Of a stretch of 10,814 bases of DNA, positions 1 through 6,306 are shown piece after piece. The notes below the pieces were generated by a model that was given only the letters and a program-made list of their open reading frames with translations, was not told the DNA's origin and made no database searches. Origin of the DNA: Methanobacteriota archaeon (GTDB lineage: Archaea > Thermoplasmatota > Poseidoniia > Poseidoniales > Poseidoniaceae); NCBI GenBank assembly GCA_002727515.1, contig PBXF01000017.1:1-10814 (forward strand), read 5' to 3'. Both the position numbers and the translations under genes were made by a program. Numbering within the stretch: position 1 is the stretch's first letter; every line of letters begins with the position of its first letter.

Positions 1-150
1 CTCGTGATTTCTGGTCAAGGCGTACCGTTGCCATTATCCGACCGGCTGTAGTTCCATGTATAACCATATCCCATTACCGGAAAGTAGGTTCCATAGAACG
101 GAAAAAGGGCTACCATATACTTCAACAATAGGATACTTGTCGGCGACAAC
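1..150. other. Leader region upstream of the first M28 gene; possible tail of an upstream gene
   Basis: No gene can be assigned here. A plus-strand frame is open from base 3 to a TAG at 129-131 and would encode about 42 residues (ending HILQQ); it could be the last part of a gene cut by the window edge, but I do not recognise it and chance is equally likely. The AT-rich CATATAC around 114-120 lies about 35 bases before the ATG at 151 and is a weak TATA-box candidate. No clear Shine-Dalgarno sequence precedes that ATG. The minus-strand open frame reaching into this region is an antisense shadow of the M28 gene. Confidence 0.25.
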
Positions 151-1755
151 ATGGATGTGGCACGAGCCCTGTTAATGGTCATGGTTATGTGTCTTGCATC
201 GCTCTCTGGATGTTTTGGTGAAGACGACTCTTCAGAAAGTATTGGTAGCGATAGTTTGCAAGTTTCTCCCTCTATTATTCCTGGTGGTGAATGGACTACT
301 ATAACCCTAAAAGCTAGTAGTGACATGAGTGTTTTCTTCCCATACTTTTTACAAGATCCTGGTTCGCTACGGGCACAGAATGGAACTGTTTTCGATTTGA
401 AAAGTGGCGATTCGATTTCGATTAATGCATTATTCCCTCCGCGAAATTCCGACATAGTACTATTGATTGGGGATTTGGGAAGGGATGTTTGGCCAATAAG
501 AGCTCCTGATATGTCGTGGACAGACTGGATAAACGGTGGCTATGATGATTCTTCGTCGATTATTGCTGTTCCAAATGAAGACGAGGGTGGAGAATGGAGA
601 TGGATAGTCCCTGAAGTTGAAGGTATTGAAAATTCAATGGATGACATCATTATCAAGACACTTGAAACGGTTAGAAGTCAAAGAGCCGACTTGACTGAAG
701 AAGATGGTGTTGGAGCAAGCGACGGTTGGGTCAATGGTCGTGATGTTTACGAATGGGTTGATTTCATTGCAGATGATACTCCCTGTGCTACTTGTGGCCC
801 GGATGGAGCTGTTGGATACTTAGATAGATGGATTGGTAATGCAAATCCTTCCTATGAACATGCAATAACATATTTCGAAGGCGTGATGAAGGGTTACAAC
901 TTAGACCGTGTTGAAGTCCACAGATTCCAATGGAATACAGCATGGGCAGTCAATATTTGTGGTTACAAAGATGGTTCTGTATATCCTGATGAATGGTTGA
1001 TTTTTGGAGCCCACTTTGACATCGCTCCTCCTGTAGCTTACACCCCTGGAGCCGAAATAGGCGTTCCAGGATATGGAACTAGACATGGTGCTTATGATAA
1101 TGCAGCAGGCTCGAGCATGGTTTTGAGTACTGCAGAAGTTCTTGCTGAATTTGATGCTAGGAGAACAATGGTGTTCTGTTTGTGGTCTTCTGAAGAAGAA
1201 GGTTTGTGGGGATCACGCTCGTTCGCCAATGATTTACCTGATGGTGTTACTGTAAGCAATTATCTGAATTTAGACATGGCTGGTGTGAATTACCCTGGCG
1301 ACTATGCGCTCTCTGTTTACTTAGGGCCGGATGGGACTGGCGACGTAATAGACCAGTCTGGTATGTATTATCTAGCTGAATGGATCGGTGCTGATGCGCT
1401 AAATCTTGGTTATGAAATAGAACGTGGAAGAGAAGCGTGGCTCGAAAGTGGTGAAAGTCCGTTGTGGGGCGATATCTATGAAGACACAGTAGCAATCTAC
1501 GAATCACCAACTGCCAGAAGTGACCATGATTCTTTCCAGAATATTGGGGTTGCAACCCTAGGATGGAATGGATTGGTAGATGGATATCCTTGCTATCACC
1601 GAGAATGTGACACGATGGAAACCATGATCGAGTATATGGGCACTGATGATTCGACAGGAATTAACAACCTAGTACACTCGTGGGATATTGTAACATGGTG
1701 GGCTGTATATGCGTTCTTGCATATGGATCAGACACCGGTTCCAAACGAATTGTAA
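151..1755 (+). CDS. Secreted lipoprotein, M28-family zinc metallopeptidase (paralog 1)
   Basis: Predicted zinc aminopeptidase/carboxypeptidase-type enzyme anchored outside the cell membrane. The 534-residue protein starts with a lipoprotein signal peptide, a hydrophobic stretch and the lipobox LSGC with Cys21 as the lipidation site. Residues about 35-120 look like a beta-rich N-terminal domain and the peptidase domain fills about 215-530. All five metal ligands of family M28 can be placed: His288 (GAHFD), Asp316 (YDNAAG), Glu349 with catalytic Glu348 (SEEEG), Asp375 (NLDMAG) and His459 (RSDHDSF). Cys212 and Cys215 (PCATC) are absent from the paralog at 6307-8076. The ATG at 151 is chosen because it gives a compact signal peptide. 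Substrate is unknown; peptide scavenging is inferred. The M28 call is firm, exo- versus carboxypeptidase activity is not. Confidence 0.9.
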   Translation: MDVARALLMVMVMCLASLSGCFGEDDSSESIGSDSLQVSPSIIPGGEWTTITLKASSDMSVFFPYFLQDPGSLRAQNGTVFDLKSGDSISINALFPPRNSDIVLLIGDLGRDVWPIRAPDMSWTDWINGGYDDSSSIIAVPNEDEGGEWRWIVPEVEGIENSMDDIIIKTLETVRSQRADLTEEDGVGASDGWVNGRDVYEWVDFIADDTPCATCGPDGAVGYLDRWIGNANPSYEHAITYFEGVMKGYNLDRVEVHRFQWNTAWAVNICGYKDGSVYPDEWLIFGAHFDIAPPVAYTPGAEIGVPGYGTRHGAYDNAAGSSMVLSTAEVLAEFDARRTMVFCLWSSEEEGLWGSRSFANDLPDGVTVSNYLNLDMAGVNYPGDYALSVYLGPDGTGDVIDQSGMYYLAEWIGADALNLGYEIERGREAWLESGESPLWGDIYEDTVAIYESPTARSDHDSFQNIGVATLGWNGLVDGYPCYHRECDTMETMIEYMGTDDSTGINNLVHSWDIVTWWAVYAFLHMDQTPVPNEL

Positions 1756-1815
1756 AGAAAAATCAGACTGCCTTTTGTACAGAATGTTTTTCATAGAAAA
1801 GTAGCAGGTTCATAC
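1756..1815 (+). promoter_or_regulatory. Short intergenic spacer with oligo-T run and AT-rich box
   Basis: This 60-base gap separates the M28 gene from the zinc-ribbon gene. It contains a T5 run at 1787-1791, which could serve as an archaeal oligo-T termination signal. The overlapping AT-rich TTTTTCATAGAAAA (1787-1800) lies about 20-29 bases before the ATG at 1816, where the TATA box of a leaderless archaeal transcript would sit. Both readings are weak and rest on position and composition only. Confidence 0.25.
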
Positions 1816-2502
1816 ATGGTTGACATTCTTTGTCCGCATTGTGAAGAAGAGATTTCGCTGGATGATGATGCATCTGGAGAATTTGAATGTCCTTTTTGTG
1901 AAGGAGAATTTGAATGGGGAATGGAACAAAAGAAAAGGCCTAGTTCTGGAACTATCCAAGTCAATAACATCTCAACAATTTCACATATTGCACATGGTGT
2001 TTGTGCTGTGCTTCTTATTATTGGATTGTTCAGCAATTGGGTAGTCGCTTTAGATGGCGTTTTTGGATTAACTCCTTTTGGAATTAAAATTTCATTTATG
2101 GGCTTTTCAGAAACTGCTACATATTTTGAATTGTTTGAGGAGAATTTCGTAATTGCTTCGGCCGGTTTGCTATTCATGCTATTGGTAATTGGTGCAATTC
2201 TTATGCAAATATCCCACCTGGTATTCCGATTCATTTTCCATAAAATGGAAAATGGAGGCGACATAAATATCGGCCAAAGATTGGCATATAACGCCTACAA
2301 ATACCGATGGCACACATCATTAGGAGCTTTTGTATTCGCCGCTGTTGGATATGCTATCGTCCAAATAGGTGCCATAATGTATGCAAGTAGTATAGAGTTG
2401 ACTGAAGTTTCTATTCCAAAGCCTAGTGTATTTGCAATCTTCACCCTGCTTGCACTTTGCGGCCAATTCGTTCTAATGAACATGGAAAGTCGTGCAGAAT
2501 GA
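1816..2502 (+). CDS. Zinc-ribbon protein with four predicted membrane segments
   Basis: Membrane protein of unknown function, 228 residues. The N-terminus carries a zinc-ribbon-like knuckle pair, CPHC (Cys6, Cys9) and CPFC (Cys25, Cys28), separated by an acidic loop. A polar linker follows to about residue 57. Four hydrophobic segments can be drawn at about 58-79, 111-138, 167-190 and 203-222, with a basic, amphipathic stretch between the second and third (around HKMENGGD and YKYRW). The ribbon should face the cytoplasm if the protein starts inside. It starts 61 bases after the M28 stop in the same direction and may be co-transcribed or have its own promoter. I do not recognise the family; such N-terminal ribbon plus membrane-domain designs seem common in marine Thermoplasmatota. 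No enzymatic motif is visible. Confidence 0.8.
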   Translation: MVDILCPHCEEEISLDDDASGEFECPFCEGEFEWGMEQKKRPSSGTIQVNNISTISHIAHGVCAVLLIIGLFSNWVVALDGVFGLTPFGIKISFMGFSETATYFELFEENFVIASAGLLFMLLVIGAILMQISHLVFRFIFHKMENGGDINIGQRLAYNAYKYRWHTSLGAFVFAAVGYAIVQIGAIMYASSIELTEVSIPKPSVFAIFTLLALCGQFVLMNMESRAE

Positions 2503-2808
2503 GATTCAACCCTCGATAACTGGTGTTTTATCTTCTTCTTCTGTCCTGACCATTCTGGCCCAAAGATATGTTGTTCTTTTAGGTCGGCAAACTCCTTTTG
2601 AACATCTTTTCTTCCTTAGTATCTCATGTATTAGCGGTGCTGTAAGTACCATTATCCTCAATAATATATCGTACTTAGAAGATTATCAAACCTTTGGTTA
2701 TCTGTTAAGTGTTAAATGATGGTAAACTAATTTGTTTCCCATTTTATTTTCACTTTCAAGGGACGTGTCCGCATAAAGATACTGTTCTACCTCGGCTGAC
2801 TTCAGTTA
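2503..2808. other. 306-base intergenic region before the PolB2 module
   Basis: I see no supported gene here. A GTG-initiated 75-codon frame (2492-2719, plus) overlaps the end of the zinc-ribbon gene but has no ribosome binding site, recognisable motif or recognised similarity. Pyrimidine-rich tracts at about 2525-2542 (GTTTTATCTTCTTCTTCT) and 2731-2756 could be oligo-T transcription stops for the upstream gene. No tRNA cloverleaf was found. The last 50 bases hold the candidate promoter listed separately. An untranslated RNA cannot be excluded. Confidence 0.5.
2761..2783 (+). promoter_or_regulatory. Candidate promoter and operator of the PolB2 operon
   Basis: The AT-rich box GCATAAAGATAC (2771-2782) is centred about 33 bases upstream of the ATG at 2809 and is the best TATA-box candidate in the spacer; it would give a leader of only a few bases. 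Directly before it is an inverted repeat, GGAC-GT-GTCC (2761-2770), in the place of the BRE, where a bound repressor or activator would affect TFB/TBP loading. Positions are read directly; promoter and operator function are inferred. Confidence 0.4.
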
Positions 2809-3069
2809 ATGGGCCGAACAGTTCCTACTTGGAGAAATAGAGTTGAAGGCGAATTGAATGCATTAAACACATTCAGAAGAGCTCTGAGTACTAATGATCG
2901 TAAATCGTTTGATGAATTGGCAGATGGTGTGAGAAATCGTAGGGCAGCGGGAGGAATGATTCCTTCAGTTGATGCATGGAAGCCGATGTTGATCTCAATG
3001 TTGCTGGAGTGCCATACAAAAATTACAATGCTAGAGAAGAAAATCGAAGATTTGCAGAGTGAGAAGTGA
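2809..3069 (+). CDS. Small helical PolB2-associated protein
   Basis: An 86-residue, probably all-helical cytoplasmic protein. It begins MGRTVPTWR, contains FRRAL and FDELAD, then a segment with PMLISMLLE, and ends in a short coiled-coil-like helix (MLEKKIEDLQ). From memory this pattern (MGRT-PT-R, FRRAL, FD-L, P-L-ISI-LE, L-E) matches a small protein family found beside polB2 in haloarchaea and other archaea. Its stop overlaps the polymerase start by 11 bases, which indicates translational coupling and a likely partner role. No catalytic or metal-binding residues are visible, so a scaffold or adaptor in a polymerase complex is the most sensible inference. The ATG at 2809 is chosen because it gives the MGRT start and lies a suitable distance after the TATA-like box. 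Confidence 0.85.
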   Translation: MGRTVPTWRNRVEGELNALNTFRRALSTNDRKSFDELADGVRNRRAAGGMIPSVDAWKPMLISMLLECHTKITMLEKKIEDLQSEK

Positions 3070-5515
3070 TGATTTGCAAGGGTGGGTAATAGATCTCCAA
3101 CTAGGCGAAAATGGAGATTGTATGGATGTTTGGATGATTAATAAATCCCAAAATATGCATAAAATTACTGTGCCTTGGTGTGCTAATATACACGTACATG
3201 CAACAAATAGCCGTTTGAGCAACCTAAGGACTTGGCTGAAATTGCCTGAAATCAGAAATCGTTTTTCCATAGGTGCTACAAGAATTGTAAAAAGACGATT
3301 GTCTTTGGATGCTTTTGAGTTACATAAAGTTCTGGAAATTGATGTCTTGGATAGCCGTAACATCAGAAAATTGGCGCAGCATGTTGAGTCCTATGGCGAC
3401 TATCATAATTTCACACTATATTCTGTAGATGCCCATTTAGCACAGAGATTTTTCATTGAATACCGAATATCTCCATTCCAATTGGTTGACTGGAATGGCC
3501 ATTCATTTTCAGTAATTGATGAAAATAATTCATGGCCGAGAATGAAAGTGATAGAGCTTGATTTTGATTATGAATCTAACAATGGTTTCAACACTGTCGA
3601 TTCGTCAATCAAACAGGTGAGGATTTTCCAATGGGAAGAATTCTTACCATCAAATAATCTCCATTCGGTTATCAATAAATCCAATTCTAATAATGAATTG
3701 CTAGAGGATTTGATGTTGAAAATATCTGAAATAGACCCTGATATAATAATTACAAAGGGAGGAGATAGGTTGCACTTTCCTGCTTTGAAACATATTTCTG
3801 AAAAATGTGATTTCGATTTCAACATAAGTAGAAAAAATGTGAACATGGCTCCCAGAACGATGTCAAGAGTTGTCCATTCTTACGGGCAAGTAATACGAAA
3901 GGATTCGTATTTCCCTCTTCATGGCCGCTTGCATATAGATCTCGATGCTAGTTTCATAGTAAGAGAGGGAGGAATCCTTGGGCTGTTTGAGTTAGCCAGA
4001 CATTCTAGACAATCTCCACAAGACATTTCCAGATTATCTCCTGGTTCTGTCATAAGTGCTATTCAGATGAGGGTAGCGATGGAAGACTCTGTATTGGTTC
4101 CTTGGAAAAAAAACCGAGCAGAGGATACAAAAACCGCTTGGGAATTATTGGTTGCCGATAGAGGAGGTATGTATCTAGACAGTAAACCTGGTGTTTACTC
4201 TGATGTTATTGAATTAGACTTTGCTAGTCTTTTTCCAAGTATAATAGCAACAAGGAATATTTCTCCTGAAACACTAAATTGTGCTTGTTGTCAAGCGGTC
4301 GCTAATTATGATTTAGATGGGGAGTTTGTTCCTCTTAATCCGGAAGATGCGAATAGGGTTTTTCGGGAAAGAAGCAGAAAAGGCCTGTTTGGTTCCAAAT
4401 TATTTCCTTTAGAAAACTCCTCTGCACTACAAGTTCCTGGTTTGAAGACTCATACCTGCGCTCAAATCCAAGGTTTTCTAGGAAGAGTTGTAGCTCCACT
4501 AATACAAAGGAGGATGGAGTTAAAGCAACAAAGAAAAAGGAAAGGAGATGTATATGATTTGCAGCAAAACGCACTCAAGTGGCTCCTAGTTACCTGTTTT
4601 GGCTATACCGGTTACAAGAACGCAAGATTTGGAAGAATCGAGGCTCATGAAGCTATTTGTGCCTGGGCAAGAGAGATATTATTGACAACAATTTCTATTG
4701 CAGAAGACCAGGGCTGGAATGTATTACATGCAATCGTTGATTGTGTTTGGATTGAAAACCCGAATTTGAAAACCCGTGCTGAAAAGATCGATGCTGCAAA
4801 ACAACTTTCTCAAAAAGTTACAGACGCTATTGGAATACCATTAGAATTCGAGGACATATATGATTTCATAGGCTTCTTACCAAGTCGTATGCATGGCTCA
4901 GGATCGCTTACTAAATACTGGGCACACGGACAAAATGGATTCAAATTGCGAGGTATTGAATCAAGACAGCACTCTACTTGCAAATGGATAGTTAAATTAC
5001 AAAATAGAGCGTTTGAAATAATGAAAAAAAATTATTTTGAAGGGAGCCGATTTAATTCAATATCCATGCAAAATGAGATTGTAAAAATGTTACATATAGA
5101 ATTAAGACTTCTTTATTCAAACAAGATTGAGCCTCAAAATTTGGTTGTTACTAAACGAGTGACGAAGCAGATCCATGAATTCTCTGTATCAACTTCAACA
5201 CAACAGGCGTTAATCCGTGCAAAAGCACTTGGTCATGAAATACTTCCTGGAAGAAAGGTTAGATTTGTAATTACTAAGAATAAACCAAGAAAACCTGAAT
5301 CAAGAGTTATGCTTTCTGAAGAATTAGAAGGGATTGATAGTGTTGAAATAGATTTTCAACATTATCGCGGTTTGGCTGTAAGAGCCATTTGGGCAATTCT
5401 ATCACCTTTTGGATGGACTGACGAAGAAATTGAGAATGGATGTAAAAAATATACATTATTCGATTTCTTGGGTGTTTTCGATTCTAAGTCTACTATGGAT
5501 GACTTTGCTTGTTGA
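3059..5515 (+). CDS. polB2: PolB2-type B-family DNA polymerase with altered active sites
   Basis: Predicted damage-related DNA polymerase, 818 residues, close to usual PolB length. The N-terminal domain (about 1-160) is followed by a degenerate 3'-5' exonuclease domain: ExoI keeps Asp170 and Glu172 (FDYES), but ExoII has Gly234 and His239 where Asn and Asp are expected, and no YxxxD ExoIII motif is seen. Motif A is DFASLFPSI with Asp387. Motif B keeps Lys507 and Gly515 (LKWLLVTCFGYTGY) but lacks the usual Asn. Motif C, normally YGDTDS, is HAIVDC: the first Asp is Ile559 and the second is Asp561. A Cys cluster (408, 410, 411, and 467 further on) sits in the palm. These changes match archaeal PolB2, not replicative PolB1/PolB3. 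The start is GTG at 3059, overlapping the previous gene by 11 bases; TTG at 3074 is an alternative. The 3' end overlaps the opposing ATPase gene. Confidence 0.92.
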   Translation: MRSDDLQGWVIDLQLGENGDCMDVWMINKSQNMHKITVPWCANIHVHATNSRLSNLRTWLKLPEIRNRFSIGATRIVKRRLSLDAFELHKVLEIDVLDSRNIRKLAQHVESYGDYHNFTLYSVDAHLAQRFFIEYRISPFQLVDWNGHSFSVIDENNSWPRMKVIELDFDYESNNGFNTVDSSIKQVRIFQWEEFLPSNNLHSVINKSNSNNELLEDLMLKISEIDPDIIITKGGDRLHFPALKHISEKCDFDFNISRKNVNMAPRTMSRVVHSYGQVIRKDSYFPLHGRLHIDLDASFIVREGGILGLFELARHSRQSPQDISRLSPGSVISAIQMRVAMEDSVLVPWKKNRAEDTKTAWELLVADRGGMYLDSKPGVYSDVIELDFASLFPSIIATRNISPETLNCACCQAVANYDLDGEFVPLNPEDANRVFRERSRKGLFGSKLFPLENSSALQVPGLKTHTCAQIQGFLGRVVAPLIQRRMELKQQRKRKGDVYDLQQNALKWLLVTCFGYTGYKNARFGRIEAHEAICAWAREILLTTISIAEDQGWNVLHAIVDCVWIENPNLKTRAEKIDAAKQLSQKVTDAIGIPLEFEDIYDFIGFLPSRMHGSGSLTKYWAHGQNGFKLRGIESRQHSTCKWIVKLQNRAFEIMKKNYFEGSRFNSISMQNEIVKMLHIELRLLYSNKIEPQNLVVTKRVTKQIHEFSVSTSTQQALIRAKALGHEILPGRKVRFVITKNKPRKPESRVMLSEELEGIDSVEIDFQHYRGLAVRAIWAILSPFGWTDEEIENGCKKYTLFDFLGVFDSKSTMDDFAC

Positions 5516-6187
5516 TTCATACAATGTCTCTTGATTTCTCTTCTCTTGGCGATATCCAGAACAATGGCTTGGAGAATGAAGTAACCACATCTTTTTCCTG
5601 CCATTAATCGTCCGAATTTTTCCTAAAAGGGTTGTTTGACATCTGTTTTGAACCAATGTTAACAAATTTGAATGACGTTGGGAATACGCTTTACTCGATG
5701 TAATTACAATAATACTAGCGTTGTATTCATTTGCTATTTTTACAAGTATATCCATTGATTTTCGAAGTAATGAACGGGCTTCATAATTATTTATTTGTTG
5801 ATCTAAATGCATTGTTATTGGACCATCCACTATAATCAATTTTGATTTTGTGATTTTTATTTCAGACCTTAATCTCTCGATTAGATGTGCAAATTGATGA
5901 ACTGTAAACCCTCTACCGATGAATAGTCCGTGTAGTAGTTTTTCGGAATCTGGAAAGGTGTGAGGAAAACTCTTGATTATTCTAGCCGGATTGAATCTGC
6001 AAGCACCATCTATCCAATGCACATATTCGCCTTTCATTAGCATCATAGAAGTCCAAGCCTCAGCGAATTCACGCATACTTTTACCGGAGTGCCCAGGTCC
6101 CTTCAAATGATACAAATTACCTAACCGTGGAAGTATCTGAATTTCGTCTATCATTAGATGATTGCGAGTCGGTAAATTTCTGGTCAT
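5456..6187 (-). CDS. RecA/RadA-superfamily ATPase, RadB-like, PolB2-associated
   Basis: Single-domain RecA-fold ATPase, about 243 residues from the ATG at 6185-6187. Walker A is GPGHSGKS (30-37) and Walker B is LIIVD, ending in Asp121. The WIDGACRFNPAR segment aligns with RecA/RadA YIDTE..F.PER, but the catalytic Glu is Ala62. FIGRGFTVHQFAHLIERL follows, as in RadB-type proteins. There is no N-terminal helix-hairpin-helix domain as in RadA. A TTG at 6263-6265 would add 26 poorly conserved-looking residues; the chosen ATG has AGGA just upstream (spacing only 2 bases); ATG at 6152-6154 is a third option. The gene runs convergent to polB2 and its last 19 codons and stop lie antisense to the polymerase 3' end. 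A role in loading or regulating PolB2 on damaged DNA, as ImuA is thought to act in bacterial mutasomes, is inference. Classical RadB is the alternative. Confidence 0.85.
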   Translation of the reverse strand: MTRNLPTRNHLMIDEIQILPRLGNLYHLKGPGHSGKSMREFAEAWTSMMLMKGEYVHWIDGACRFNPARIIKSFPHTFPDSEKLLHGLFIGRGFTVHQFAHLIERLRSEIKITKSKLIIVDGPITMHLDQQINNYEARSLLRKSMDILVKIANEYNASIIVITSSKAYSQRHSNLLTLVQNRCQTTLLGKIRTINGRKKMWLLHSPSHCSGYRQEKRNQETLYESTSKVIHSRLRIENTQEIE

Positions 6188-6306
6188 ATTCCTGTGTGAT
6201 GGTTTGCTTATCAAGTTAATTTCAAAGCCCTGTATAATGAAAGTGAATGTAAATATGAAGGTCAATCGATAGTAGCATTGAGAAGGGGTTACCTCTACGC
6301 CCTTTC
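6188..6306. promoter_or_regulatory. Divergent promoter region between ATPase and second M28 gene
   Basis: This 119-base region drives two genes in opposite directions. For the minus-strand ATPase, ATTATACA (reverse complement of 6232-6239) is the best TATA candidate and would leave a leader of about 20 bases containing AGGA (6190-6193). For the plus-strand M28 gene, TGTAAATATG (6249-6258) is AT-rich and would give a leader of about 25-30 bases. The two boxes lie only about 20 bases apart, so regulation could be shared. Both assignments are made by eye. Confidence 0.35.

Noticed and set aside
15..455. 146-residue minus-strand frame at the window start
   Set aside because: It is antisense to the M28 gene, whose lipobox and domains explain the sequence; its translation shows no domain.
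2492..2719. 75-codon GTG-initiated frame after the zinc-ribbon gene
   Set aside because: It overlaps the preceding gene, has no ribosome binding site, no recognised motif and an unremarkable hydrophobic composition; a chance frame in AT-rich DNA is more likely.
2503..2808. Possible tRNA or CRISPR repeat in the long spacer
   Set aside because: No cloverleaf, acceptor/T-loop signature or regularly spaced repeat could be found on either strand.
3059..5515. Main replicative B-family polymerase (PolB1/PolB3)
   Set aside because: Motif C lacks the first Asp, motif B lacks the Asn and the exonuclease motifs are broken; the motif set and small-protein neighbour fit PolB2.
5456..6187. Full RadA recombinase
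   Set aside because: It lacks the N-terminal helix-hairpin-helix domain, is too short and has Ala at the catalytic Glu position.
6188..6265. N-terminal extension of the ATPase from TTG at 6263-6265
   Set aside because: The extra residues (MTFIFTFTFII...) come from the AT-rich promoter region, use a rare start and would place the start inside the likely promoter; the ATG at 6187 fits the family length better.
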